The translations under genes and the position numbers were made by a program. Below are positions 20,940 through 33,359 of a stretch of 64,000 nucleotides of DNA, in pieces. Source of the stretch: Diplodia intermedia (taxonomy: Eukaryota > Ascomycota > Dothideomycetes > Botryosphaeriales > Botryosphaeriaceae); contig JAKEKT010000120.1 of NCBI GenBank assembly GCA_021495925.1, positions 1 to 64,000 of the forward strand, read 5' to 3'. A model generated the notes under the pieces. It did not search any database, had not been told where the DNA came from, and was given only the letters and a program-made list of their open reading frames with translations. Within the stretch, counting starts at the first letter, position 1; the number at the start of each line of letters is the position of its first letter.

Positions 20940-23900
20940 GTGGGTTTCGGCGCGCGGCCTGCGCGACTGGGTCGGGATTGGGATTCGGAGAGAGGCGAAG
21001 CGAGCGACGGTGATGCTGCCGGCAGCTGGAGGTGGTGAAGGTGGAGGTCGGAGGCGCGAAAAGCACAAGCGCAGTCAGCGGTGTAGCGCGCCATTCGCTG
21101 TTGCGCTTGGCGGACTGGGGGAGTCTGTCGATTCCGGAAACTGAGCGACCGGCTGAGCTCCACAGCGCGGCTGGCGAACGCACACGATGATTTCTGAAGG
21201 CGAGCGCTCGCGAGTTGGAGGTGCTGCTGCCAGCCAGCTCATCTGACGACACGCGCAGCGCTAACTGTGCTGCTGTTTCAGCAGCCCTCCGTAGCGCGCC
21301 AAAACTACCCAGCAGCCGCATCCACGAAACCCCCACAACCACTCATTCGCTGCCTTTCGCCACGAACACACAGTCCTCAAACACGCCTATACCCACTTGC
21401 ACGATACACGTACCTATTCGGGGTCATTTGCCTCCTTCTTCTCCAGACCTACTTGGCGTGTCTTCCTCTCATTGTCCTTCAGGATTGACCTTCGCGCTGT
21501 TCGCCACGTGGGCCAAGGCCCGAATTTCTGCGGCGGTGAAGCAACTTCCCTCTCTTTCTTTTCTCTGACCTTTCCGTTTTTTTTTTCTGCAGTTCAACCC
21601 TTTTTTCTTACGGCCCCGGGATTCTCGGTCTCGGTCTACTCTATTGGTATCCTTCTCGCTCATACGGTGGTACGTTTACTCTGGGTTTTGGAGGGCCTAT
21701 AAGGGGTCTGGAAACCTTGAGCCATCTCCTTCTCTATCGGCAGTGCCCTGGTTCCTTCTCATCGTGAGTGCCCTTCCATCCATATTGGAGATGGTTTTGT
21801 GAGCACAAGTCCTCAAGGTCGGAGAAGGTCATATCAGGTATTTCCACGTAGTCTGAGTAAGCAAAGGAGGGGGTGTTCCGCGCGTGTCTATATAGTCCAT
21901 GCATCTATGTCGCAAACTTAGCTTTGATGCTCCATGGGTGATGACTAACTGCTGTGATACACCGTAAAGTGGCTGTGTAGGTGGTCATGCGATAAAGCCG
22001 AGGCTGTTAGCGACCATACAAAATGACTGGAAAGGGAACTGTAAGCTGCTGCGTTAGCCATTAGCCCATAAGAGCTGGTTTCATCCTAGTCATTGCGAAG
22101 ATTCAATGGCCTGCAACACCTCAGTGGGCAAGCACTCTCCTCCGATTAGCCGTGATGTTGAAATTCTATGTCCGAATTCGAGAATGTCCCAAAAAGCGCG
22201 TGCCATGCATGGAGCTCCTAATCACTATTTTTTCAGTCAAGTCCGGAATTTCGGCGTGCCCCTCAAATTTGAAAGTGTCCAGGGCATTGGAGTGATGAAG
22301 TTCGGAAACATTTGAGGTTCCTTGATGAGCGTCGGGAGTATCAATTCAGATACAACAGTGAGAAATCGATCACCGGATTTGACGGATAGCGGGCATATTG
22401 ACGCGGAGCGAGTCTCTCATCAGGGGGTAGACATAAACGATTTAAGTCTGACAGAATGGCCGATGTCGTTTTGAGTGGTCGATCCGTCTGTATCTTCGTC
22501 AATTGGTGGAGGCTTGCATTCCAGTAGCCACGCAGCGAAGTTGTACAAGCAATGCCGGGGCCATGTGTCAGCCAAAATAAGCATTGCTTGGATCGCGCGC
22601 TTGATTGCGGGCCGGTGCTCAGAGGTTCTGGAATGAATGATGAGATTTGGTGGCGCCGAGAAACGAAATATTCGATGGAGCATGCGGCGTAACGAGGACT
22701 TCAAATCTCTGAGCGATATGTCAGATGGAACTATGATGAAATCCGTTTGCACTATGCTGACTGCTGTTGGACTCGTTGTTCCGACTGTCGTGAGATGCTG
22801 CAACAAACCGGAGTCTTGTGGCACCGCATCGTTGACTCGCACAAAGACGCCAGGGAATTGCGCGAGCCATTCGGAGCCAGTTTGGCTCAAGCAGCTGAAA
22901 GAACACGGTAGCAAAGGCGCCCGCACAGGACCGATTCAGCTAGCACAGAAGACGGTGAGCAAACGGAATGACCGGCGGGATCTCCATTGCAGTGGCGCGG
23001 ACCCTGACAGCTGTTGGCAGTCATCTGGGTGGAGTGAAATGTGCTGGAGGTGAGGTGTCGGGCGACAGGTGGCAGGCAGTGGCACGCGCGGCGCAGCTCC
23101 GATGATTGGCAGCATGGATTGAGCGCTCAGATGACGCTGTGCTGTGCGAGACAGCCATCCCGGCAGGGCAGCGAACGCGGTTGGCCAGGCACAGGGACGC
23201 GCATCCCAGCCAAGACGCAAACGGGCAGGCTGACGGGATGGCAGACGCACGGCAACGGGCCGAGATGGGGCGCGAGATGAAGAAATGGTGACGGAGCGCG
23301 CAGCCAGTGTGGCGTGAGCAGTGGCTCACCAGGGCAGCTTGCGGGGGCGCTCTGTGGCTCCGTACGGCGGCCGCGCAACGGTGCGTGCTGATCGCTGCTG
23401 GAAGGCGAAGGCTGTTCTCGCGGTCTGGACGTCACGGTTGCGCAAGTAGTTTGGGACCCGCCGCCTCCAAGGGCTGCGGCGGGAGGGCTGTGGCAGGCGC
23501 TGGCAGCTCTGGCGCGTTCTGGGCACCGCAATCCGCGCGCGCCCCCAGCCGCGGAGCCGTGGGAGCTTTGGACAGCGGCAAGCCACCAGGATGCAGCCTG
23601 CCCGCCTCACTGGTCCTGCACGGTGCCCAACAAGCTTCCCAAAACCGCAGCGCTGCACCAGCCCAGGCTCCAGGCGCTGACCTGAAGGCCGGTGCATAGC
23701 CCACAAGAACCATGGTTTGCCGCCCTCCGCGCCTGCCAAGTCTACCACCTCCTCCTTCCCGCACCTCCCATCCCGCATAGTTCTCTAACGCTTCCCTCAA
23801 GGCTTCCTCCACACTCCGCCTTACCACTCGCACACAGCAGGCGCTGCTCAGCCATCACACTAACGCTTGTCCTCCCGCTGCTGGTACGTTGGCAATATCT

Positions 23901-24001
23901 ACGCTCTCGATCCTCGCCCACCCTCCCGCAACATCCGATATATCCTCATTGCTCCGCCCAATCGCTCCTCCGGCGTGCATTGGACGTCTCTTTTGTTCCC
24001 A
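20940..24001. other. 3 kb divergent intergenic region, no gene recognised
   Basis: It lies between the divergent RING and CBM48 genes, so it holds both promoters. A minus-strand frame at 22420-22926 (168 codons, beginning at GTG) might be an exon of an unrecognised gene, since an acceptor-like ttctttcag lies near its 5' end. I could not link it to other exons. Confidence 0.4.
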
Positions 24002-26223
24002 ATGCCTCTTCACAAGCAGCCCCCGAAGCGCCGGGGCCCCTACCTCAACCTCAAGCCCGCTGTCTCCGAAGCTGACCTCGGCGGCACCAACAGGCCTCCT
24101 CAATCCATCAAGCACGCCGCCTCAAAGAGCTCATTTAGGCTTCATCGTCCCTCTCGCTACCTCTCGAGCTGGCACGCCCCACCAGAAGCAATGGATCTCT
24201 CCAGGCCCAAAGTGCCCGTCACAATCACCTTCTCGGTGCCAGGCACTCTCCCGCCTGTCTTCGTCGCCTCGTCGCTCACAACCCCATCATGGGAGCCGAT
24301 CGAGATGAGCGTGAAAGATGAGCGCACAGCGTCTGGGGACCTCATTTTCGAGAAGAACTTCGATGCCGTCGAATCAGGCGAATACCAGTACAAATTCAGA
24401 CTTGGGCCCGGTGATTGGTGGGTTTGTGACGAGAGTGCGCCGATAGGTAGGTTCTATCAGCCCCCCTTGGCCAACATCCACTGACGTGCGTTGTAGTATG
24501 CGATGATGCCGGCAACCGCAACAACCTTCTCCTCGTCACCCCGCTACAATCGCCTGCCTTGGATAAGGGTGGGCCGCGCAGCACTTCCTCTGCTCCTGAA
24601 ATCGCTGCCGAAGACGCGACAACAAGTGACAAATTGAAGGATGGTGAAGGTGGTAGGTCACATTCTGATCCTGCACCAGCCCCTCTTCCTTTCACTGTTG
24701 TCGAAACAGTCCCCGACGCAGAACAGCCTGTGTACGGTGGCAAGAGACCTGCAAGTCTCGGGGGGGATGCGTCGAAACGCGCAGCAGACGCGGAGCCTGA
24801 TGGCGAGTTTGAATCGCCTGAAGCTAATTCGAGCCCTGTGAAACCAGACACGCAGAATGACATCTTGGTACCTTCGGTCGTCATTGAGAAAACCGATGAT
24901 GAGCCTGCGCATGGAGACGACCTCGGAGCCAATGCAACCCAAGGACAGCAAGATGCTCACGAAAAGAGAGCCGCAGATGCAGAGCCTGACAAGGTAGTTG
25001 TCACTGGCGACGTGGAAGAGCCGAAGGAGCTTTCCAGACTCAAATTGGTTCCCGAGTCCGAGTTACCTGCGGAAACTTCGACGATGGAAGATCAACACTC
25101 TCCATTGCTGCCACACGAAGAACTGGAGCCACTCTCTGACGACGAGGCCCCGCTTCTTCCTCACGAGCGATCTACGTCTGTATCAAATGCAGGAAGTGAA
25201 GCCGGCGAAGATGCGATTACAGCAGCAGACTTTGCGCCGGTGGAATTCGACGGCGACATGCCGCTGTTCCGTCACGAGTCCATATCTGTGTCTGCAGTTG
25301 ACAGTCCGCCGAGGAGCCCCTCCCAGTCGCAGCACAAGTCCCACACCTCGCTCAAAGATATGATGGACGATGAAGACATTAACGATCCTTCGATCGAGCC
25401 GTTCCCAACCCGCCGCGAGACAATTTACGAGCATCTTCAAACCTTGGCGAGCCGCAGGGAGGTAGATATCGCTCTTCCAGAAGATATTGACACTTCACCA
25501 CGCCGGAAGACGTCACGGTCGTCGTCGGAGCTTATACCGCCTGCTTCACCGCTGGATTCCATCAAGGAGACTGAAGAAAGTGAAGGGGAGGATGTCGACG
25601 AGCTTCCATCACGGACGATTCCGGAACCTGTAGTCGAACGACCAATCCCTGCTGTCCCAACACCTCCCTTGACGCCAAAGGATGATGGGGATGGCAAAAG
25701 ACACGATCGCGCCGATTCTCTGGTCACAGTCACTGGTGAAGAACATTCCAGAGACGCCGAGGGCCAATCCGATGGCACGGACGGCACCAAGGGCCTGTCA
25801 AATCCTGAGCCGCCTTCTGCCAACCTGGAACCTTCCGCAGCCAGCGCCGAAGTCGATCGCCCTTCTACTTCTCATTCGGCCAAGGTGACTCCCAACAAAC
25901 AGAACTCTTCATTCATGATCAAGTTTTGGAACAATTTGTTTGGTAGCTGGTTGGGACCAGTGGTCAGATGGTTCACGCGTGTTTGTGGAGGACAAGGACG
26001 TGCTACGTAAGCATTCTGTTCGTCTTACTGCATGGTTGGACACGAGAGGGTTGTTTGGAGTGATTTCCAATTTGCTCGCCGCCGTATCCACGCCCTACAG
26101 TTGCACAGATTGCTGACGTTGGCATACAGGGTCCTTGCTCTCGCCATTGGCACCGCAATCGTTGCTTATTCCTATCAGTCGACGCTCCTTGGAACTGCAG
26201 CGCCGAGTTATGTCGATCAGTAG
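24002..26223 (+). CDS. AMPK-type glycogen-binding (CBM48) protein with C-terminal membrane anchor
   Basis: Three exons (24002-24446, 24497-26006, 26130-26223; donors gtaggt and gtaagc, a gctgac branch point before the last) give 682 residues. If translation starts at the next in-frame ATG (24191) it is 619. Residues ~69-165 form an AMPK-beta type CBM48: VTITFSVPG, PSWEPIEMS, then the YQYKFRLGPGDWWVCDESAPIV strand pair and NNLLLV, with the Trp residues that bind glucan retained. The domain is completed across intron 1. About 480 residues of acidic, Ser/Pro-rich disordered sequence follow. The end has an amphipathic stretch (KFWNNLFGSWLGPVVRWFTR) and, in the last exon, a 16-residue hydrophobic segment (VLALAIGTAIVAYSY) plus a short tail. 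This predicts a tail-anchored protein displaying a glucan-binding domain to the cytosol. Which of the two start codons is used is uncertain. Confidence 0.85.
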
Positions 26224-28950
26224 GACCGTTGTGCTCCTGATGGACATCGGAAGAAAGAACCGCTGTGCTGAGAGCCTTCGTATCGCGGAAACTAGCGAGG
26301 CTTCGACACGATTATCCATTCTGTTCCGATAGACTGTACATTACTTTACCCTGAGGGTCGGAAAGGCGTTTTGCTTTGATGGTGTTTCTGTGGTATATCC
26401 ATTTCCCTGTCTTCTATGTAGTACCCTTCACTCGTCATTGCTCTCTAGGTCACGGCCTGGGATACTTCACGCTGGCATTCACAAACAGACAAACGAGCAA
26501 CGAATCCTACGAAATTGAAATGGAAAAAAATGAGCGGATGGCTTCTAACTCTGTGGAAACGTGCCAATGATGTCAAGTCGACGCCATCTAAGAGCGGCAC
26601 GGCAAGGATTCATGCGATAACCTGCACATCAGATCGGACCTAGGGGCTTCGATCTCTCCCCCTTTCCCCACCATTTGCCCATTTGCTTTTTCCGACGAGT
26701 AGGAAATCTCTACCTACAGCCGACGAGTGATGAGGCGAAAAATGAGGGGACACTGAGTGGACTTGAGGACTACGAAGCGCGCTTCTGCAATCGCCGGGTA
26801 GGCGAGACAGAGTGTCTCAAGAATTTGTCCTTCAGCGATGACGAGCGCGCTCATTTGCTGGAGCTTGAAATGAATCGGAAACGTTTCGAGTCTCGGATGC
26901 CCATGCGTATATGCCGCTATTGTTTTTTGCTTCTTCTTCCTTCTCCTATGTATTTGCTTTTTGGTGTAGAGCGAGTTGGAGCCACGGTGGTTGTTTCGAG
27001 ACGATTTTCTCATCGCTGCTTGAGCGCTGTCTGTCGTCCAGTAGTCTCTCACCACCCACCCCACACCGGAACGTGCGGGGGAACGCACACACTTCCACAC
27101 ACATCCGCACATAAGATGCCGGGATACATAGAACTGCATGGGGAGTGTGGCACACGAACGAACGTCACCCGTGCTTTTTTCTTCTAGCCCTCTGCAACGC
27201 CATACCGCCCGCGCGTGGGCTCGTCGCGCCCGCCGCTATGTAAGCATGGATCACTCACGTCTGCCGCGCGATTGATGTGCTCGCGTGCGCGTCTGGGGTA
27301 CGTACGTATGTATGTACGTACATGGGTGGAAATGTAACGCATACGTACATGCAGCGGTTACATACCGCCGCCACACATTGCCCGTCCACGGTCGGACTTG
27401 GCCGGCGTAAGCAAGCCAAGCGAGGCTGAAAGTAGGCGGGTGGGGTATGGCGCGCGATACGGGACGAACTATGGCTTTGTTGGGAGGGGGGAGGCGGCAG
27501 AGGGATTATTGGGCGTGTGTGTGTGGCGTGCGCTTGGGGGGGAGGAAATATTGGGGGCGAGGGTGCGGGAGGGCTGGTGGGATTTCTTTGGTTTGCTTGA
27601 GTGGGCGGCGTTGTTGATGAAAGCGATTGTGTGTGTTGTCTGCAGATAGTAGTTTGGGTGAGTGGGGGGGAGCACGAGTCGCTTCGTCCCCATCGTCTCG
27701 GGTGGCGCTGCAAAAAAAACATCTTACTCTTCTTTCTGAGTTTCTTCTCGGTTCTCCAAGACGCCGGCCAATTCCATCCTCTGCAGCCTACCTGGCACAC
27801 ACTACACTCTATTCTCACTGCCCCCCCCCCCTTCTCGACCCGGTTCGCTCGGCTCGTCACCTGTCTTGTCCCGTCTCCCCCTTCCCTCCGGACCCGGCAA
27901 AGTCACCCACTAGTCGTCCCGAACGCAGAAAAACCCCATCGGCAAAAAAGAAGCGGGGGCGTCGAGAACCGGGTGTTCGCGTGGTGGTATGTAAAGTGGG
28001 TCTGGGACGGGCGGGCAGCGGAAGTTGGCGAGGGGGGAACCAACCAGGGGAGGGAGTAGTGGCAGAGAGCGGGGTTAGCGGGGGAGGGGGAGGGAGAAGG
28101 AAAAACAAGAACAGGCGGAGGGGAAGATGTAGGTATACGAATGGGGAAACGTCGCGTCATCTTCTCGGCCCAGCTGTGCCGTTAGCATGGAGTTTTCTGT
28201 TTCTCTCGCCGCGCGGCTTGTGTGGTTAGGTAGTGAGTGTCGCGCGAGGAGGGCGACTGCGGTGGTGTTTGGAGAGAGTCAGGTAGAAGCTAGTGGGTGG
28301 GAAAAGAACCAAGGGTCCACTTGCTATCCCCGCAGCAAAAAAATTGGCTGTCTGTCAGTTGGTCAATTGTTATCTTTTCTCCACAAACCCGGCCCCGCTG
28401 ACACGCACGTTTCCGCCGCCTGGGACTGAAGCTTGGTCGTGATTTTAGCCACCGGTAGCCTCGTTCTCCGACTTCACCCCGAAGATTTAGGCCACCCAGA
28501 TGTCGTACTGTGTAGAAGTACGCATGTCGTCGCAGAGTCGCTCGGGGTATCAAACACAGCAAAGCCGCAGCAACATCTCTTTCTTGCATCCAGAATCAAT
28601 CTACGCCATTACGAGGACAGCCACTAGCTTCCATCTCTCCATCAGGAAGTATTTTTTTCAGATGGTCTCGAACTCTTCATGCATCATGCCCATCTCCAAT
28701 TCCCCACACCCATATCCCCAGTGTTTCCACAGAAAGGCCACGTCTACAAGGTCCACGGCCGCATCCACTCGCAAAACCCAACGCTAAATTACATTGTGAG
28801 ACCTCAGAGACTAGTACAGTGCACTATTGTACGGTGCCCTTTCAAAGAGATAGCGCAGTATGCACCAACACAAAACCCCTCAAAACTCAAATTATCCGCT
28901 CTACCTTTTAATGCCCTCCCCGGAACCAATGCTCTCGAACTCCTCCGCCA
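26224..28950. other. 2.7 kb region between convergent gene ends, no gene recognised
   Basis: Both neighbours end here (CBM48 from the left, BAR-SH3 from the right), so no shared promoter is required. It contains GT/CA-rich stretches, a TACG/TATG-repeat patch near 27300-27350 and G- or C-rich frames up to ~200 codons that look non-coding. Confidence 0.45.
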
Positions 28951-30633
28951 CTACTCGGTGTAGTTCGCCGGGAAGCTTCCCTTCACACCATTCAGCTCTC
29001 CTTCCCACCAACTACTCTTTTTGTCGCCCTCTCTCTTCAACACCTTGATTCGATCGCCCTCTCTGAACGACAAATCTCCCGGCCCTTGTCCCTGGAAGTC
29101 GTACATTGCCGTGACAATGTCTTCTTTCTGGAAGCTGGCCAGTCGCTTCTTCGGTGGCGGAGGCGGCGGCTTCTTCTTGGCACCGATGCCCGCGGCGATT
29201 CCCTGCAGCGGCGTGGCGACTCCGTTGGTGTGGGGCGACGCGGTAAGCATGCGACCGGGCGAGGGGGCGCCGCTAAAGTATTCGTTGCTTTGATGGTGTG
29301 GACTGCCCGGAGAGTAGGCACCGCCACCAACCGACGATGAGGTCGAGGGGCGGCGCGCCCCGCCATCGTAGGGCGCCAAAGTGTTTGAGGATGTGCTGCC
29401 AATGCGGGGTTTGCTGGCCATAGGCACCTTGGGGCGAGAGGCGAGGTTGATCGGGGGAGGTGCGGATGAGTCGGGCGAGGGGGGAGCGTTGGAGAAGCTG
29501 TTGCGCGGGCGGGGAGGCTTGGGTGGAGCCTTCTCTTCTTCCGGAGAGGCGGCGCCTGAGTGACGGGAGCTGGATGAAGGACGGCCAGTGATGCGCGGAC
29601 GGTTGGTAAATCTGTCGGTGGCCGTGTGTGCCGTGTTGCGCAGATTCATACCGGTCACGGTTCCGTGCCTAGATTCGGGTAGCTCCATGGGCTGGTGGAC
29701 AAGCTTCGTGTGCATGAGGAGCTGATAATTGGTCTCGATGTCTTTGCGCAGAGGTGTAAAGACGGCATCCCACTCCAACGCAATGTCGGTCATGTCCGGC
29801 GGCGGTGATGGATAGCCGTAGTCCTGGCAGAACTCTTGTTGCACGGTATACAAGTTCCCTAGTATGTTGTTCTGAATCTCAATCTGAGATGCTAGAAGGT
29901 AAGGCAGCAAGGAGAGAACGGCGGCCACGATGTTCGGAAGATTGGCTTGCAGGTGTCTGTCTGCGGAGTCAAACTCGCCCTCGCAGCGCTCCATATCGAT
30001 GCGGTGCTTGGAGAGGGCAGACTCGTCGCGGGCGGAGCGATTTGCCTGGTTCTCCAGCTTCTCCACGCGGCCCTTGTATCGCTCGTAGTCCAACTATACA
30101 CCCTGTCAGCTACCGGAGCCCCAACAAAAGGCTTCAACTGTACCTTCTTGTCTTCCCGCTTCTGTATGACTTTGTGCATGGGCTTGATAATCGCCTTTGC
30201 TTCTTGCGCCGGCTTGATCAAGCGGCGGTCAATCATGCTGACCTCCTCCATCATGTCGTTCTTGACCTCATCGTAGAGCTGATTTATGCGGCGAGTGCGC
30301 TCCAGGACCTCGTGCGGGGTCTCTGCGGGGATTCGGGCCTGGGTGTCTCCATCGCCAGCAGCGACCATGGGCTTGTATATGGCCTCGAACTCGGTGACGA
30401 CGTGGAGTTGGTAGGTGAGAATATGCGCCCATGCTTCTCTCCAGTGGCTAGTGGCATCGACGAGCTGCGCAACGGTCAGCGTTAGTTGGTGGTGGCCAGG
30501 GAGGGGCGAGGTAGCGGCTTGCCTTTCCGAGCATCTGATCGACCTCCTTGAACTCCGCCAGCATTGCGGCAACCTGTGCGTCATCTTCGCCGTGGGCCTT
30601 GAACGCGCCCACCCTGCGCTGTATACGCTGCAT
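28951..30633 (-). CDS. BAR domain-SH3 protein (Rvs167/amphiphysin type)
   Basis: Exons are 30633-30523, 30464-30144 and 30093-28951, giving 524 residues. The first intron has a GC donor (AAG|GCAAGC ... GCAG) and the second gtacag. Residues ~1-260 form a BAR domain: MQRIQRRVGAFKA, a helix ending IKPMHKVIQKREDKKLDYERYKGRVEKLE, and DRHLQANLPNIVAAVL. A Pro/Ser-rich linker with a PPPPPPKKR stretch leads to a C-terminal SH3 (AMYDFQGQGPGDLSFREGD, SSWWEGELNGVKGSFPANY). Such proteins bend membranes at endocytic actin patches and bind Las17-type partners through the SH3; the yeast counterpart works with Rvs161. It is divergent from the Mte1-like gene with a 376-bp shared promoter region. Confidence 0.92.
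30465..30522 (-). other. GC-AG intron in the BAR-SH3 gene
   Basis: The 58-bp intron begins GCAAGC and ends GCGCAG, with a ctaac/ctgac branch-point candidate. There is no usable GT donor nearby, and joining AAG to CTC keeps phase 0 and BAR homology. Confidence 0.85.
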
Positions 30634-31009
30634 AGGTGCGACTGCCGGGCAATTGTGAAACGAGTGGGGGTATTGAGCGTAGCAGCAGCAGCGCAGGCGA
30701 GTGGAGAGGAGGCAAGTGGGCTGTGAAGAGAAGTCGGCGTACGTGGAGGGAATGGAGCAGCAGGCAAAGCTGCCGCGGGGCCAACAGGGGACCCCTGCCG
30801 CTTCCTTCTGGGAGTTCGGCACTTTAGCGTCGTCGGGTAGTTCCCGCCCAACCTACCGCCTTTCGCCCGCTGCCGTCACATGCTGGCGCGCTGTCTACTA
30901 CACTCGACTTGACGCGTCGCGTCCGCCCGCTCTCCATCTCTCTTCCACGCGTCGCCCGCTTCCTGCCTAGCACCTCCCGCACCATGTGCGCCCATCACGC
31001 CGCTCTACG
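30634..31009. promoter_or_regulatory. divergent promoter region of the BAR-SH3 and Mte1-like genes
   Basis: 376 bp separate the two start codons. It is CT-rich close to the right-hand start. I saw no clear TATA element. Confidence 0.5.
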
Positions 31010-32851
31010 ATGATGTCTACCGTTCGGAGCACGATTCGGGGCACCGCTCAGTCCTCAACCGCCGCAAACACCGCCCCCGTCCACGAGTTCCGCTGTCTCT
31101 ACACCCACGACCTCCGCCGGAAGCAGAAACGATGGCAAGATGGCTTCCTCAAGTTCCATACATTCAACAAACGGGTCATGGTCTACGACCAGCCGCGCAA
31201 CTACATCGGCGATACACATTGGAAGGGCGGCGACACTCTCAACGATGGCGATGAGCTCACTCTGGAGAACGGCGTCATCGTGCAGGTCGCTGAACCGGTG
31301 GCCACGACCCAGACCGACTTGACCGAGCTCCTACAAAGGAAGCCGAGGGATGCGCAGCAGTTTCCGGCCCCGGCGAACGTGAGACTGCCTGCTTCGGGCA
31401 GCGCGAGACTGCCAACACCAGGCGTGCGGACCGCTGGCTTGACAGCACACGCGCCTCCACGGCACAAGCCACTAAGCCAACTACTCGGTACTCCAAAAGG
31501 ACCACATGGGAGAGCTGTCGTATCCATGAAATCACCATTCGAAGAGAGGCAGGCGAATCTGCAGAAAGCGGATGAATGGGCCGCCAATGAGAGGGCAGCA
31601 AAGAGACGGAGGGTCGCTGAGGCAGAACAGACACGGAACGTTGTAAAGGAAGTAAGGACGCCCGTGCCCAAAGGTCGCGAGGGGCATGTCTTGGGGAGGA
31701 CGCCTCAGAGGAGGGAGACACTTGGCCAAAACACGCCTCTTGCGCTGAAGGGGGGAAACAAAACCCCGGGAGAGCTGATTGACCTCGTATCGGATGCCGA
31801 GGAAATGGAGCCTGGTTCCGATGTAACGATGCCGAACACTCCACCCGGTATCGTGAGGCCTGTCGTACGCTCGAGGAAAAGGCCTGCGGTCTCCCCCACA
31901 CTTCAACCACCATCCTCACCCGCTGTCTGTACGACGAACAGATTGGTTCATGTTCAGGAGGACTTTGAGCTCATGGAAAAGACCATTGCGGACACTGAAG
32001 AGCAACCAGTGGAAGAAGCGCCTCCAAAACACTCGAAGAAACTGCGTCTTGCCACAGGTTCGCGGCCGAAGATGCTGCTTTGTCAAGATACGGATTCAAA
32101 CAGGAGACCTGCTGCACCCGAGCCGCAACCCCAAATCGTAGCGGCACGGGCACCTCAAAGACACAAGCCTGCCATCGGTGAACGGAACCAGCAGAACCAT
32201 GGAAGAACTAAGCGTCCCTCAGAGATTCGCAAAATACCAAATGGCCTCACTCAGTCCTCGCCCCCGGAGTCTGAGGAATACGTTCCACCACCCGATGACG
32301 ATACTGAAGACCGAAGTCATGATACAAACATACCAGCAGAGCGCGACAACACCTTAGCTCCGCAAAGAAAAGTCCTACAAGACAAAGGTCCGATCCAGCT
32401 ACCTGAACATCGCGTGCCAGCCGCAGAGCCAGCTTCAAAACAGAACAAACCAGGCCCAAGAATCCAGACTATCCAGGCGCAAGAGCGTCAACCTTCTCTC
32501 GCACAATCCAGGCGAGTACGTTCGGAGAATGACAAGCCAGCTAAGAAGCCTTCAGCGCCGTCGGAACCTTTCGACGAGTCCAGACTACCGGGCCCAGGGA
32601 AGTCGAAGGAGCGCCTCGTGCCACAGAGGCCGCTGCAGCGCTCCATCAGCCTGAACGTGGCGGCGAATCGCGCGCTGGAACGCGAATCGACACCCCCTTC
32701 GCCTGTTGTGGATACCGATGTTGGGCCTTGGAGCACCGAGGCTATGGATTTGTTCGATTGGAGGCCGCCTGGGTACGTGTTTCGCGGGCAGGGGAAGGGG
32801 TTTGGGCCGGAGGGGGAAGAGGGCGTTGGTAATGCGGCGGCGGCTGGTTGA
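31010..32851 (+). CDS. ZGRF1/Mte1-type N-terminal domain protein (DUF2439)
   Basis: A single exon of 613 residues starts at the first of two adjacent ATGs. The N terminus carries the conserved domain: HEFRCLYTHDLRRKQKRWQDGFLKFHTFNKRVMVYD, then RNYIGDTHW and DELTLENGVIVQV. This domain occurs in budding-yeast Mte1, fission-yeast Dbl2 and the N terminus of human ZGRF1. These proteins act with FANCM-type helicases (Mph1/Fml1) at D-loops during double-strand-break repair. The remaining ~480 residues are basic, Pro/Ser-rich and disordered with several KRP patches. There is no helicase domain, so it matches the short Mte1/Dbl2 type. The role is inferred from the family. Confidence 0.85.
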   Translation: MMSTVRSTIRGTAQSSTAANTAPVHEFRCLYTHDLRRKQKRWQDGFLKFHTFNKRVMVYDQPRNYIGDTHWKGGDTLNDGDELTLENGVIVQVAEPVATTQTDLTELLQRKPRDAQQFPAPANVRLPASGSARLPTPGVRTAGLTAHAPPRHKPLSQLLGTPKGPHGRAVVSMKSPFEERQANLQKADEWAANERAAKRRRVAEAEQTRNVVKEVRTPVPKGREGHVLGRTPQRRETLGQNTPLALKGGNKTPGELIDLVSDAEEMEPGSDVTMPNTPPGIVRPVVRSRKRPAVSPTLQPPSSPAVCTTNRLVHVQEDFELMEKTIADTEEQPVEEAPPKHSKKLRLATGSRPKMLLCQDTDSNRRPAAPEPQPQIVAARAPQRHKPAIGERNQQNHGRTKRPSEIRKIPNGLTQSSPPESEEYVPPPDDDTEDRSHDTNIPAERDNTLAPQRKVLQDKGPIQLPEHRVPAAEPASKQNKPGPRIQTIQAQERQPSLAQSRRVRSENDKPAKKPSAPSEPFDESRLPGPGKSKERLVPQRPLQRSISLNVAANRALERESTPPSPVVDTDVGPWSTEAMDLFDWRPPGYVFRGQGKGFGPEGEEGVGNAAAAG

Positions 32852-33359
32852 TGAGACATGGTTCACGTCGGTGGTTCACTTGGAGGTTTATCTTTGAGGG
32901 TTTTGGAGTCCAGCAGTCTGCCCATGTATGTACATTCAGACGGCGGAGTTTTGGCGGTGATTTGGGAAGCTAAGGCATGACACGAGGTATGAGAGATCAT
33001 TGATGGAGGCTGTCTAACGCGATTTACGAAACGCTAAAGGTGAGAATACTAATGCTCTGCGAAAACCCTACCCGTTACCTAATCCCGGTCGACCGTAAGA
33101 AGATGGAGTAGCGGGGAAGAAAGTCGAGGAGAAGGACATCCCTCCCGGTATCTGAGCCTTCATGTGGATGCGTTAGCTACTGCGGGGGCCGGCTCAATCG
33201 GACAATATGTCGGCAGCTCCAAGCATACCCGAGTATTGATGCCATCCGCCACAACCATGTACGCCTCCCGCATCATCTCCCTCCTGGTGATGTAGGTCAT
33301 GCCGTGTTGATTTGACCTGGGTCCAGATCGAAACATTCCCGGTGCTGCCTCAACGTCCT
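32852..33359. other. intergenic, nothing recognised
   Basis: This is the 3' flank of the Mte1-like gene. No domain-bearing frame is visible. Confidence 0.5.

Noticed and set aside
27295..27350. Palindromic-looking TACGTA/TATGTA patch
   Set aside because: The symmetry is imperfect and comes from a simple TACG/TATG repeat.
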